Below, piece after piece: positions 15,398-24,237 of a DNA stretch of 64,000 bases. This DNA comes from Candidatus Roseilinea sp. (GTDB taxonomy: Bacteria; Chloroflexota; Anaerolineae; J036; Brachytrichaceae). Numbering within the stretch: position 1 is the stretch's first letter; every line of letters begins with the position of its first letter. The notes under the pieces are model-generated. The model was not told the DNA's origin. It ran no database searches and saw nothing but the letters and a program-made list of their open reading frames with translations. The DNA lies in assembly GCA_025998955.1 (NCBI GenBank), contig AP024676.1, positions 62,001 through 126,000 on the forward strand, given 5' to 3'. The translations under genes were made by a program, and so were the position numbers.

Positions 15398-16936
15398 TCA
15401 GTGCCTGAAATGCCGCACGCCGGTGAACACCATGGCGATCCCGGCCTCGTCGGCAGCGGCGATAACTTCGGCGTCGCGCATGGCACCACCAGGTTGCACG
15501 ATGGCTTTCACGCCGGCCTTGGCAGCTTCGTGGATGCCGTCGGGAAAGGGGAAGAAGGCGTCGCTGGCCAGCACGGCGTTTTTTGCCTTGCGGCCGGCGC
15601 GCTTGGCAGCGATCTTCACGCAATCCACTCGGTTCGGTTGTCCGCCGCCGATGCCGACGGTCGCGAGCACCCCTCGGCTTTCGCGAGCGATCACAATGGC
15701 GTTGCTGCGCACGTGCTGGCAGGCCTTCCAAGCGAACTGTAGCGCGCGCATGTCGTTGTCGCTGGGCTGCGTTTGGGTCACCACACGCCAGCGCGCCGAG
15801 GTCGGGTCGCCGCGATCCACCGTCTGGCGCAGCATGCCGCCGGTGATGCTGCGATACTCGTAGGCCGGCGCCGTGGTCGCGGCGGGATCTTCGATCTCCA
15901 ACAGGCGGCAGTTCTTACGCTGGCTCAACATGGCTTTGGCATCATCGGCGAACCCCGGGGCGACGATGCACTCGATGAACAGATCACCCATCGCCTCGAC
16001 CGTCGCTGCGTCCACCTCCCAGTTCGAGGCGATCACGCCGCCGAAGGCCGACACCGGGTCGGCGTTAAAGGCAGCCGTATAGGCTTTGTGCAGCTCATCG
16101 GCACAGGCGATGCCACACGGACTCAGATGTTTGACGATGGCGATGGTCGGTTGCTCGAAGTGCACCGCGGCGCGCCAGGCCGCGTCGAGGTCGAGCAAGT
16201 TGTTGTAGGACAGTTCCTTGCCTTGCAGCAGCCGACCGCCCAGCGGGCCGATGCAGCCGTTGCTATTTACGCTGAACAGCGTCGCTTGCTGGTGCGGGTT
16301 TTCGCCGTAGCGCAGGTCCTGTATCTTGTGCAAGGTGAGGGTGAGGATGGGCGAGTCATTCGACTGAATGCCCATCAGGTAGTCGCGGATGGCGGCATCG
16401 TAGGCAGCCGTGTGCGCAAACGCCTTCAGCGCCAGCACTTCGCGCGTCTCCAGCGAGACGCCGCCGTTGCGGGCGATGTCGTTCAAGACCAGGTCGTAGT
16501 CGCACGGGTCGCATACCACGGCCACGCGCTCGTAATTCTTGGCCGCGGCGCGGATGAGTGCTACACCGCCGATGTCAATGTGCTCGATCGCGTCGCGCAA
16601 GGTGACGTACTTTTGGGCGACGGTTTTTTGGAACGGATACAGGTTGACCACGACCAGGTCAATCGTGCGCGCGCCGATGCGCTCCAAGTCGGCGCGATCT
16701 TCGTCCGTGTCGCGCGCCAAGATGCCGCCGTGGATGATCGGATGCAGCGTCTTCACCCGGCCTTCGAGGATTTCAGGCGAGCCGGTGAGCTGTTCGACGG
16801 TGGTGACGGGCAATCCGGCATGCTGGAGCGCGCGGGCCGTGCCGCCGCTGGCGATCAGTTCGACGTTGTGCTGGTGCAGGCCGCGCGCGAATTCGATCAG
16901 ACGTGCCTTGTCGGACACGGACAAGAGGGCTCTCAT
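15398..16936 (-). CDS. purH: Bifunctional AICAR transformylase / IMP cyclohydrolase
   Basis: A 512-residue cytoplasmic enzyme for the last two steps of IMP synthesis. The N-terminal cyclohydrolase (about 1-190) has the MGS-like fold with ASGGTARAL, VKTLHPIIHGGILA and NLYPF. The C-terminal transformylase has DLRYGENPHQQA and the catalytic Lys-His motif IVKHLSPCG (about 260-270), and ends DAEVIAAADEAGIAMVFTGVRHFRH as in homologues. A perfect TATAAT lies 9 bases before the ATG. purN, the other folate-dependent purine gene, is upstream on the same strand, 63 bases away. Confidence 0.96.
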   Translation of the reverse strand: MRALLSVSDKARLIEFARGLHQHNVELIASGGTARALQHAGLPVTTVEQLTGSPEILEGRVKTLHPIIHGGILARDTDEDRADLERIGARTIDLVVVNLYPFQKTVAQKYVTLRDAIEHIDIGGVALIRAAAKNYERVAVVCDPCDYDLVLNDIARNGGVSLETREVLALKAFAHTAAYDAAIRDYLMGIQSNDSPILTLTLHKIQDLRYGENPHQQATLFSVNSNGCIGPLGGRLLQGKELSYNNLLDLDAAWRAAVHFEQPTIAIVKHLSPCGIACADELHKAYTAAFNADPVSAFGGVIASNWEVDAATVEAMGDLFIECIVAPGFADDAKAMLSQRKNCRLLEIEDPAATTAPAYEYRSITGGMLRQTVDRGDPTSARWRVVTQTQPSDNDMRALQFAWKACQHVRSNAIVIARESRGVLATVGIGGGQPNRVDCVKIAAKRAGRKAKNAVLASDAFFPFPDGIHEAAKAGVKAIVQPGGAMRDAEVIAAADEAGIAMVFTGVRHFRH

Positions 16937-16945
16937 GGTGCGCGC

Positions 16946-16951
16946 ATTATA
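16946..16951 (-). promoter_or_regulatory. Candidate -10 box (TATAAT) for purH
   Basis: On the minus strand TATAAT lies 9 bases upstream of the purH ATG, with no Shine-Dalgarno sequence between. It would allow purH its own leaderless transcript beside read-through from purN. Confidence 0.4.
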
Positions 16952-16999
16952 AGACTCACCTCACCCCACTCTCGACTCCCCAATCCCCAATCTCTAACC

Positions 17000-17593
17000 T
17001 CACCCTGCACACTCCCTGATCACCTCCCTGATCGCCGCCACGAGCAGTTCGTGCTCGGCTTCGTGCATGCGTTGTTCCAGGTCTTTCAGCGTATCCGTGG
17101 GGTAGATGGGCACGTCGCGCGTCGCGATGACCGGCCCGGTATCCACACCCTCGTCCACGTAGTGCACCATCACACCGGTGTGCCGGATCTCGCCGCGCTG
17201 GAAGGCCTGGAACGCCGCTTCGATGCTGCGTGTTCCGGGGAACATGCCGGGCAGCGCAGGGTGTAGGTTGATGATCTTGCCGGCGAAGCGCCGGACGAAG
17301 GCCGGGCTGAGGATGCGCATCCAGCCGGCGCACACGATCAAGTCAGGCCGATGTTGTTCGATCACCTCGGCCAACACCTCATCGTAGCCGGCGCGGTCGA
17401 GGTGCAAGTCCTTGTAAAACGGCAGCGGGATGGCCGGCACGCCTGCGTCAATCGCGCGTTGCAGGCCGAAGGCATCGGCCTTGTTGCTGATGACCGCCAC
17501 CACCCGCGCCGGCAATTCCCCGCGCCGGCAGGCGTCGAGGATGGCCTGCAGGTTGCTGCCGTAGCCTGAGATCAGGACGACTAGGCGCTTCAC
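17000..17593 (-). CDS. purN: Phosphoribosylglycinamide formyltransferase
   Basis: A 197-residue enzyme that transfers formyl from 10-formyl-THF to GAR in purine synthesis. The phosphate-binding loop SGYGSNLQA (9-17) and the catalytic triad Asn109, His111 (INLHPALP) and Asp147 (YVDEGVDTGP) match E. coli PurN positions 106, 108 and 144. Length is standard. Gene order is lipoprotein, purN, purH, with a 21-base gap between lipoprotein stop and purN start. Confidence 0.95.
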   Translation of the reverse strand: MKRLVVLISGYGSNLQAILDACRRGELPARVVAVISNKADAFGLQRAIDAGVPAIPLPFYKDLHLDRAGYDEVLAEVIEQHRPDLIVCAGWMRILSPAFVRRFAGKIINLHPALPGMFPGTRSIEAAFQAFQRGEIRHTGVMVHYVDEGVDTGPVIATRDVPIYPTDTLKDLEQRMHEAEHELLVAAIREVIRECAG

Positions 17594-17614
17594 GAGTGTC
17601 TTCCGCGACGCGCC

Positions 17615-19132
17615 TCACTGCGTCTTGAAGCAGTCTACGATTACGTGGCGCGGGATGTCGGTCGTGGTGCCGTCCGACTTGACGACATAGATCGTGAACA
17701 GGTAGTAGCCCTTGTCGGGGATCGTGAATTGGAACGTGCCGCTGGGCAGTTGCAACGGCATACGCTTGCCCACAGCGTCGCCCGGCGTGATGCTGGCCAA
17801 GTTGCCGGGCGGGCAGTTCTCGAAGATACCCGGGCCCTGCCGCGTGGTGATTTCCAGTTCGGCCTTCGTCGCGCCGTTGATCTGCCATTCGAGCGTTGCC
17901 GTCTTGGGCTGGCCTTGATAGCCGAGCGGCACATCGCCGATGTCATCGCGCGGAGAGAAGCGCACGTTCTGGCTGTAGGGCAACACTGCAGACGCCGGTA
18001 TGGACGGCGTAGGCGTCGGTTGCGGTGCCGCGGGCGTGGGTCCTGCCGTCGGCGCAGCCGCGGTCGGCAGGGCAGGCGCGGCTGCCACAGGAATCGTCGC
18101 GGCATCGCCGGTCAAGTCCACCAGTTGGCTGAAGACCCAGGCCACGCCGCCCGGCGCACCGGCGAACTCGATTTGCCACCACTGGCCGTTGGCGCTCTTG
18201 CCCTTGACGGCGGCGGCGTTGACGCCCGTCGCCCTCAATTCACCCACCTTCTGGAAGGCCGTGTCCGGCCCGGTGCGCACGTTGGCAAAGTCCTGTCCGG
18301 CCTTGAGCTTGACGAAGGGCGGCTTCAGCCCGGCCGGATTGGTCGGCATGGTTGCAGCAGGCGAGATAGAGGCGCTCGGCGTCACTACCGGCAGCGTCGT
18401 CGTCACGCCGGTGACGCTGGCAACGGGTGCGTATACCCAGCCGGCGCCATCGGGCCCGGCGGGGAAGTTGATTTGATACCATGTGCCGTCGGCGTTCCGG
18501 CCGCGCACGGGCACGCTTTGGCCCTTATTGATCTGGCCTAGGAGCCGCGCGGTTAGATCCGGCTGTTCGCGCACGTTGACGAAGTCGTTTTCCGCTCGCG
18601 GGCTGAGCAGCACCGCCGCCGGGGTCGTGCCGGCCTCGGCGGTGGTGGTCGTTGTGGCCGTATCGGTGATCGGTGCGGCGGGTATCTCGGTCACCCGCGG
18701 CGCGACGGTCGGGATCGGCGTCGGCTCGGCCGTTGGCGTCGCCGTCGGCTGTGGCGCCTGGATGGTGATGAAAATCGCGTCCGAAGCGATGACCGACTCG
18801 CCCTTGTCGTTGATGCCCTTCAGTTGGATGACGCTCGTCCCGGCGATCTCCGCCGGCGCGATCCAAGACACGCTCACCTCGAATTCGTTTGGCCGGATCG
18901 CCTGATCTATCGTAGCGTATCGCTCGTTGTTGATGAACACGTCCACCTGCTTCACCGTGTTGCCGGTCACTTTGCCCTCGATCCTGACCTCGTCGCCGGC
19001 CTGGAACTGCGCGTTCGGCGGCGGCGAAGTGATAGACGCCGTAGGAGGCGGTGCAGGGCTGCCGCATGCGGTGAGCAGCACCATCGCGATCGTGATCAGA
19101 CCGATCAGGGGCTTTCGAGCGGAGATCTTCAT
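17615..19132 (-). CDS. SH3-domain lipoprotein with Ig-like N-terminal domain
   Basis: About 505 residues from MKISARK; ATGs at 19135 and 19153 are alternatives. The signal peptide ends in a lipobox (VLLTAC-GS). An Ig-like domain follows (ASITSPPPNAQFQAGDEVRIEGKVTG), then a Thr/Pro linker. Two bacterial SH3 domains come next (NVREQPDLTARLLGQINKGQ and NVRTGPDTAFQKVGELRATG), then an Ala/Pro/Thr linker and a C-terminal beta domain (about 120 residues). It should be anchored outside the membrane and bind cell wall or protein ligands. A second SH3 lipoprotein is at 34995. Its position ahead of purN may be coincidental. Confidence 0.82.
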   Translation of the reverse strand: MKISARKPLIGLITIAMVLLTACGSPAPPPTASITSPPPNAQFQAGDEVRIEGKVTGNTVKQVDVFINNERYATIDQAIRPNEFEVSVSWIAPAEIAGTSVIQLKGINDKGESVIASDAIFITIQAPQPTATPTAEPTPIPTVAPRVTEIPAAPITDTATTTTTAEAGTTPAAVLLSPRAENDFVNVREQPDLTARLLGQINKGQSVPVRGRNADGTWYQINFPAGPDGAGWVYAPVASVTGVTTTLPVVTPSASISPAATMPTNPAGLKPPFVKLKAGQDFANVRTGPDTAFQKVGELRATGVNAAAVKGKSANGQWWQIEFAGAPGGVAWVFSQLVDLTGDAATIPVAAAPALPTAAAPTAGPTPAAPQPTPTPSIPASAVLPYSQNVRFSPRDDIGDVPLGYQGQPKTATLEWQINGATKAELEITTRQGPGIFENCPPGNLASITPGDAVGKRMPLQLPSGTFQFTIPDKGYYLFTIYVVKSDGTTTDIPRHVIVDCFKTQ

Positions 19133-19249
19133 CATTTTTATATTCACGAGCATCGGCGATCTATCCTCGCTCTATCATCGCTTATGCTCGTCCCTTTGGC
19201 CGAAACGACGGGTTGGGAAGACGGCGACGGCTCTAAGGTAAGTAATCTC

Positions 19250-19915
19250 TCAATGTAGACCGGCGTCGGCTACGATGGGTGACCGTACGGCGCGTTCCGG
19301 CGCAAATCGTCCGAGAATTTTAGCACCGGCGGTCGCGAAGAGTAGCGCGACGCCGGCCAGCGTGAACCACCAGCCCAGCCCTATGCCGACCGAGCTTTGG
19401 TACAGCGCCTCAATGGCCGGTTTGATGGCGAAATAACCGACGAGCGGCACGGCCGAGGCAACGGCGCAGATGAGGAAGCAGGCCACATGCAATCCTGTTG
19501 AAAGCGAGCCGGCCAAGAGGATCACGATGATGAGCGCGAAGACGCCCAGTGTGATGATGAATTGCAGCCGGTAGTCGGGGTTGGCGTATGCGGTCAGAAT
19601 GTGCGGGTAGGCCGGCAGCCCCAGCGAGGCGACCAGCAGTGCGAACGCGCCGCCGAGTGCGCGGCGCGGCCAGGGCGCGGCACCACTCAGCAGCGCCAGG
19701 AGGGTGGCTGCCGACCACAGCGGCAGCAGGAACCATTCGTTCAGGAAGATGCCGGCGCCGGGCGTGAAGTTGGTGGAGATGGACAGATCGTGCCCGCTGC
19801 GCATCAGCGGGACGACGGTGTGCGTCGCCCAGGGCAGGAAGTGGCCGAAGAGCAGCGCGAATGCTGCCGCGAAATTGAGAATTGAGAATTGAGAATTGAG
19901 AAAGGAGAACCGCAT
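19250..19915 (-). CDS. Integral membrane protein of unknown function
   Basis: About 221 residues with six or seven hydrophobic helices. The N-terminal coding sequence MRFSFLNSQFSILNF is itself made from the attgagaattgagaa spacer repeat, so the true or ancestral start may differ; an upstream ATG at 19957 would add 14 residues, also repeat-derived. Recognisable features are only the helices and short loops. No family was identified. Confidence 0.65.
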   Translation of the reverse strand: MRFSFLNSQFSILNFAAAFALLFGHFLPWATHTVVPLMRSGHDLSISTNFTPGAGIFLNEWFLLPLWSAATLLALLSGAAPWPRRALGGAFALLVASLGLPAYPHILTAYANPDYRLQFIITLGVFALIIVILLAGSLSTGLHVACFLICAVASAVPLVGYFAIKPAIEALYQSSVGIGLGWWFTLAGVALLFATAGAKILGRFAPERAVRSPIVADAGLH

Positions 19916-19945
19916 CCGCTCGTTCACCTTCTCAATTCTCAATTC
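19873..19945. repeat. Inverted low-complexity repeat (attgaga / tctcaat)
   Basis: About four iterations of attgaga at 19873-19901 face an inverted tract (ttctcaattctcaattcttc, from 19929), with a 27-base spacer. Together they can fold into a long hairpin. The left arm lies inside the 5' end of the membrane protein gene. Related tracts (gactcccgacttcctactcc and similar) continue to about 20010. Confidence 0.75.
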
Positions 19946-20014
19946 TTCATCATGCATTCTGACTCCCGACTTCCTACTCCCGACCTCTGATCTTCTGACC
20001 GCTGATTTCTGACG

Positions 20015-22315
20015 TCAAATCTTACCGAGTGCCTTGAGCACGTTGTTCGGGTTCATCGGCAGCACGGTCATGCGTACGCCGGTAGCTTGGTAGATGGCGT
20101 TGGCGATGGCCGCAGCCGGCGGGACGATGGGCACTTCGCCCACGCCTTTTACGCCGAACGGGTGATTCGGGTTGGGCACTTCGATGATTACCGCGTCAAT
20201 CATCGGCAGGTCGAGCGCCGTCGGCATGCGGTAGTCGAGCAGGCTGGCGTTCATCAGATGGCCGTCTTTGTCGTAGTAGTACTCTTCGTTGAGCGCCCAG
20301 CCGATGCCTTGCGCCACGCCGCCGTGAATCTGGCCCTCCACGTAGCTCGGGTGGATCGCGCGCCCAACATCCTGGGCAGCGGTGTAGCGCAGGATGTGCA
20401 CCTTACCCGTCTCCGTGTCCACCTCGACGTCTACCACGTGCGTGGCCAGCGCAGGAATGGCGCCCTTCGTGTCCAGCGACACGCTCACGCTCATCGGCCC
20501 GCCGGTTTCGTCCAGCTTCGCGCACAGCTCCTTGAAGGTGATCTTCTTATCGCCGTAAGAGTAGACGTCACCTTCGACGTTGATGTCGTCCGCCGGCACT
20601 TCCCACAGCACGGCAGCGCGCTGTTTCATTTCCTTGATGATCTCTTTGCCCAAGTGATAGGCCGCCATACCGGAGCCGTAAGTGGTGCGGCTGCCGCCTG
20701 TGCCGTCGTTGTAGCCCACCGTCTGTGTGTCGCCGACCATCGGCTTGACATCTTCGTAATTGATGCCGAGCGTCTCGGCCAGCATCATCGCCAGCGAGGC
20801 GCGCGTGCCGCCGATATCGGTGCTGCCTTCCAAATAGGACACCGTGCCATCAGGGTTGACCACGGCCGAGGCCGACGACTTGCCATCCCAGTTGTACCAA
20901 AAGCCGCAGGCCACGCCGCGCCCGACCTTCATATAGGGCGCGCTGGGCTCGGGCAGCGGCGCATCGTAGTGCGGATGCTTCTCGATGACGTCCAGCGTCT
21001 CGATGAAGCCGATCCGGCCATAGACCGGGCCATCGGCGCGCCGGTCGCCTTCCTTGGCGGCGTTGATGCGGCGGAACTCGATGGGGTCCATGCCGAGCTT
21101 TTCTGCCAGCTCGTCTATTACCGTCTCGCTGGCGAACGCGGCGTTGGTGCCGCCGGGCGCGCGGTAGGCCTTGGCTGCCGGCTTGTTCACTACCACGTCG
21201 TAGCCGTCAATCTGCACGTTGTCGAGCTTGTAGGGCGCGAAGATCACCCCCATGCCCGCGCCCACTGGCGAGCCGGGGAAGGCACCGGCCTCGTAGGCCA
21301 TCCAGGCCTGCGCCGCGGTGATTTTGCCGTCCTTGCGCGCACCCATCTTCACGCGGATGACCGAGGCGCTAGTCGGGCCGGTGGCCTTCAGCACTTCGTC
21401 GCGCTGCATCCACATCTTCACCGGCCGGTGGCCGGACTTGAGCGAGAGCAGGGCGGCCAGGGGTTCCAGGTAGACCGGGAACTTGCCGCCGAAGCCGCCG
21501 CCGATCTCCATCGGGATGACGCGGATCTGTGAGATCGGCACGTGCAGGATCTCGCTCAGGTCGCGGCGTTGATCCCAGGCCCCCTGCGTGCTCGTCCACA
21601 CGGTGATCTGGCCGTCGGCATTCCACAGCGCCGTGCCGTTCTGCGGCTCGATGTAGCCCTGGTGCACGGTGTTGGTGTGGAACTCGCGCTCGACGATCAC
21701 GTCGGCCTCGGCGAAGCCGGCCTCCAAGTTGCCGCGTGCGTGTTGCTCATGGCTGGCGATGTTGGTCGGCTTGTCGCTCACCACTTCGCCTAGTTCGTGG
21801 GTGCGCAAGTTGGGCAGCAGAATGGGCGCGTCATCCTTCATCGCGTCGAGCACGTTCAACACCGGTGGCAGCACTTCGTACTCGACTTTGATCAGCGCCA
21901 GCGCTTCCTCGGCGATGTGGATGCTGGTGGCGGCGACAGCAGCCACCGGATGACCGTGATACAGCACCTTGTCTTGTGCCAAGACGTTTTGGCTCAGGTA
22001 GCTGTAGTTCACGCTGCTCTCGCCGCTCTTAGCGACCTTGTCCTCGGCCGGCTTGAGGTCCTTGCCGGTGATGACGGCTTTTACGCCGGGCAGTTTTTCT
22101 GCGGCGCTGGTGTCAATCGAGAGGATGCGCGCATGGGCGTGCGGGCTGCGCAGCACCTTGCCGTAGAGTAGGCCTTGCAACTTCACATCGGCGCCGTATT
22201 GCGCCCGGCCGGTCACCTTGTCCACGCCGTCCGGCCGGATCACACGCTGTCCGATGACCTTGAAGTGCTTGCCGTTCGTCGTTGCTGCCGTCTTCTCAAC
22301 TTCAACAGTTGTCAT
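20015..22315 (-). CDS. Xanthine dehydrogenase-family molybdopterin-binding large subunit
   Basis: A 766-residue catalytic subunit of a molybdenum hydroxylase. It has the N-terminal IGQRVIRPDGVDKVTGRAQYGADV, the glycine loop EIGGGFGGKFP, the active-site loop AYRAPGGTNAAF, and the C-terminal GVKGVGEVPIVPPAAAI, where the Glu is the conserved catalytic base. The loop is AYRAPG, not the AYxCSFR of form I CO dehydrogenase, so CO oxidation is unlikely. The substrate could be an aldehyde, purine or aromatic heterocycle. A strong aggagg site precedes the ATG. Genes run M, S, L in transcription order (23830 to 20015). Confidence 0.9.
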   Translation of the reverse strand: MTTVEVEKTAATTNGKHFKVIGQRVIRPDGVDKVTGRAQYGADVKLQGLLYGKVLRSPHAHARILSIDTSAAEKLPGVKAVITGKDLKPAEDKVAKSGESSVNYSYLSQNVLAQDKVLYHGHPVAAVAATSIHIAEEALALIKVEYEVLPPVLNVLDAMKDDAPILLPNLRTHELGEVVSDKPTNIASHEQHARGNLEAGFAEADVIVEREFHTNTVHQGYIEPQNGTALWNADGQITVWTSTQGAWDQRRDLSEILHVPISQIRVIPMEIGGGFGGKFPVYLEPLAALLSLKSGHRPVKMWMQRDEVLKATGPTSASVIRVKMGARKDGKITAAQAWMAYEAGAFPGSPVGAGMGVIFAPYKLDNVQIDGYDVVVNKPAAKAYRAPGGTNAAFASETVIDELAEKLGMDPIEFRRINAAKEGDRRADGPVYGRIGFIETLDVIEKHPHYDAPLPEPSAPYMKVGRGVACGFWYNWDGKSSASAVVNPDGTVSYLEGSTDIGGTRASLAMMLAETLGINYEDVKPMVGDTQTVGYNDGTGGSRTTYGSGMAAYHLGKEIIKEMKQRAAVLWEVPADDINVEGDVYSYGDKKITFKELCAKLDETGGPMSVSVSLDTKGAIPALATHVVDVEVDTETGKVHILRYTAAQDVGRAIHPSYVEGQIHGGVAQGIGWALNEEYYYDKDGHLMNASLLDYRMPTALDLPMIDAVIIEVPNPNHPFGVKGVGEVPIVPPAAAIANAIYQATGVRMTVLPMNPNNVLKALGKI

Positions 22316-22343
22316 TGGTTGAGCCTCCTAAACGAATGTTACT

Positions 22344-22838
22344 TTAGGCCGGATTACGCTGTTTGCTTGCCATCTCCGTGGCTGCATCCAGCACAGCGCG
22401 CACGATCTTGTCATAGCCGGTGCACCGGCACAAGTTGCCGGCCAGCCAGTAGCGCACCTCGTGCTCGGTAGGGTTGGGGTTCTTGTCCAGCAGCGCTTTG
22501 GCGGCCACGATGAACCCCGGCGTGCAGATGCCGCATTGTAGCGCGGCGTCTTCCAGGAACTTCTGCTGCAGTGGGTGCAGCCCTTCCTTCGGCGTAATAC
22601 CCTCGATGGTGGTGATGGTCGCGCCGTTGGCCTCTACGCCCAGCACCAGACACGAATTCACCAACACGCCGTTCATGATCACGGCGCACGCGCCGCAGTT
22701 GCCGTTGTTGCAGCCCTCCTTAGCGCCGGTCAGGTTGAGCACGTCGCGCAGCACCTCCAGCAAGCTCTGGCGCGGCTCGCACAAAAACGACATCTCTTCG
22801 TCGTTGATCGTTGCGGTAACGAGAACTTTGTTGGACAT
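22344..22838 (-). CDS. Molybdenum hydroxylase 2Fe-2S small subunit
   Basis: A 164-residue iron-sulfur subunit with two domains. The plant-ferredoxin-like N-terminal domain has cysteines in GCNNGNCGACAVIMNGVLVNSC (Cx4CxxC and a distal Cys). The helical C-terminal domain has QCGICTPGF and LCRCTGYDKI. Together they hold two 2Fe-2S clusters that pass electrons from the Mo centre to FAD. It ends 28 bases before the large subunit gene. No ribosome site is clear; an inverted repeat lies directly upstream. Confidence 0.93.
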   Translation of the reverse strand: MSNKVLVTATINDEEMSFLCEPRQSLLEVLRDVLNLTGAKEGCNNGNCGACAVIMNGVLVNSCLVLGVEANGATITTIEGITPKEGLHPLQQKFLEDAALQCGICTPGFIVAAKALLDKNPNPTEHEVRYWLAGNLCRCTGYDKIVRAVLDAATEMASKQRNPA

Positions 22839-22847
22839 GGTCTGGGG

Positions 22848-22945
22848 ATTGGTAATTGGTAAAGTGGTGAGTGGTAAGTGGTGATTAGAGATCAGAGATT
22901 AGAGATTCGCATTCCACCTCCAATCTCGAATCTCCAATTACCAAT
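22848..22945. repeat. Spacer hairpin repeat between the S and M subunit genes
   Basis: attggtaattgg (22848-22859) is perfectly complementary to ccaattaccaat (22934-22945). The interior is made of iterated ggtgagtggtaagtgg and agagatcagagattaga motifs that also pair with the caatctcgaatctcc side. It separates two cotranscribed subunit genes and would form a large mRNA hairpin. Confidence 0.75.
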
Positions 22946-22954
22946 GACGAATAA

Positions 22955-23830
22955 CTAGCCGCCACGCGCTCGTTCGATCGCCCTCAACAACGCGCGTTTG
23001 GTCATGACGTACGACAAATGTTTGCGCTGCTCGGCGCTGCCGCGCATATCGGTGATCGGTCGCGCGGCGGCTTGCGCAGCTCGTGCAGCGGCCTCGATGG
23101 CTTCGTCCGAGATCGGCTGGCCGGCCAACGCTGCGCCGGCTTCCGGCACGAACAGCGGCGTGGGCGCGACGGCACCCAGCGCGATGCGCGCGCCGACGAA
23201 GTGCGTCTTCTCCTCATCGAGCACGACCATCGCGCCCGCACTGGTCACGGCGATGTCCATCTCGTTGCGCGGGATGAAGCGTAAGTAGGCTGCGCCGGAA
23301 TTCGGCCTGGGCGGCGGCAGTTTGAGCGCGACCAGTAACTCACCGGGTTGCAATACCGTGCGGCCCGGCCCCAGGAAGAACTTCTCCAGCGGGATGGCCT
23401 TGGTGACGTTGCGCGAGGCGACGACGCAGGTCGCTTCGTAGGCGATCAGGATCGGGCTGGAGTCGCCGGCGGGCGAAGCTGTGCACACGTTGCCGCCCAG
23501 CGTTGCCCGGCCCTGAATGGCGATGCCGCCGATCAACGTCGCCGCGTCAATCAGGCCCGGATAATGTGCGATGACCTGAGCATCATTGTAGATCCGATGG
23601 AGCGGCACAGCTGCGCCAACGGTCAACCCTTCCTTGGGGCTGTAGCTGAGCTGGTTGAGTTCGGGAATGCCTTTGACGTCCACCACGACCTTCGCGCTGC
23701 GCCGGCCCTCGCGCAGGAAGACGATCAGATCGGTGCCGCCACTCAGACATTTGGCCTGCTCGCCCTCGCGGGCCAGAATCTCGGCGGCTTCCGAAAGCGT
23801 GCGTGCGGGAACGTAGGAGAACGCTTGCAT
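22955..23830 (-). CDS. Molybdenum hydroxylase FAD-binding medium subunit
   Basis: About 292 residues from the ATG at 23830 (MQAFSYVPARTLSEAAEIL); the frame is open upstream but that part has no similarity to the family. FAD contacts are visible in AKCLSGGTDLIVFLREG and in the TLGGNVCTASPAGDSSP loop (the TxGGN motif). The C-terminal domain of the CO dehydrogenase flavoprotein family follows. It receives electrons from the iron-sulfur subunit. A TATAAG sequence 7 bases before the ATG may be the -10 box of the operon. Confidence 0.92.
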   Translation of the reverse strand: MQAFSYVPARTLSEAAEILAREGEQAKCLSGGTDLIVFLREGRRSAKVVVDVKGIPELNQLSYSPKEGLTVGAAVPLHRIYNDAQVIAHYPGLIDAATLIGGIAIQGRATLGGNVCTASPAGDSSPILIAYEATCVVASRNVTKAIPLEKFFLGPGRTVLQPGELLVALKLPPPRPNSGAAYLRFIPRNEMDIAVTSAGAMVVLDEEKTHFVGARIALGAVAPTPLFVPEAGAALAGQPISDEAIEAAARAAQAAARPITDMRGSAEQRKHLSYVMTKRALLRAIERARGG

Positions 23831-24237
23831 GGTTGGGCTTATACCACAACGACTGCAGATGCGCCACACCAAGGCCTGCCTGGTCAAAGCATCGCGCGCG
23901 AATTGTCGAATCGGCGGCTGCGCACGACGGCAGCTGCAACGTGCAGACTGAGCTTGTCGAAGCCCGTGGTCACCTGCCGGACTCAGTTGTTGAAAACATC
24001 GGCTCGCACTTGCCGCCGCCCGGCGACTAAAGTCGCGGGCTGCACGATGCCAAGTCCCTGCAGGACTGATTTTGAGCCTGCGAAGCAGGCTTCGCTGTGC
24101 GTAGCCCGCAGCTTTAGCTGCAGGGCAGCAGTGCACAGCATAATGCGAGCGTAAACGGAGATGTTTCAACTACTGAGACTGACTATACTGCGCAGTCAGG
24201 GAACAGGGAGCGCCTCTCCTGCGTCTATCGAGGACGG
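23831..24237. other. Divergent intergenic region with a palindromic repeat element
   Basis: No gene is supported in these 407 bases between the hydroxylase operon and the PBP gene. The right half is the repeat element listed at 24023-24121. The left half is unremarkable apart from a possible promoter for the medium-subunit gene at its edge. Confidence 0.6.
24023..24121. repeat. Palindromic intergenic element (ctaaag-cgggct type)
   Basis: gcgactaaagtcgcgggct (from 24023) is an imperfect inverted match to agcccgcagctttagctgc (ending at 24121). The interior holds a perfect small hairpin, cctgc-gaa-gcagg at 24078-24090. Related motifs (gtaaacgc followed by gggctgaaag) occur near 32036 and 42222. 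Confidence 0.7.

Noticed and set aside
20015-23830. Form I carbon monoxide dehydrogenase
   Set aside because: The active-site loop reads AYRAPGG, not the AYxCSFR that marks form I CoxL.
23831-24169. N-terminal extension of the flavoprotein subunit up to 24169
   Set aside because: The extra 113 residues are Arg/Cys-rich, come from the repeat region, and have no counterpart in the family; MQAFSYVPA at 23830 is the normal start.
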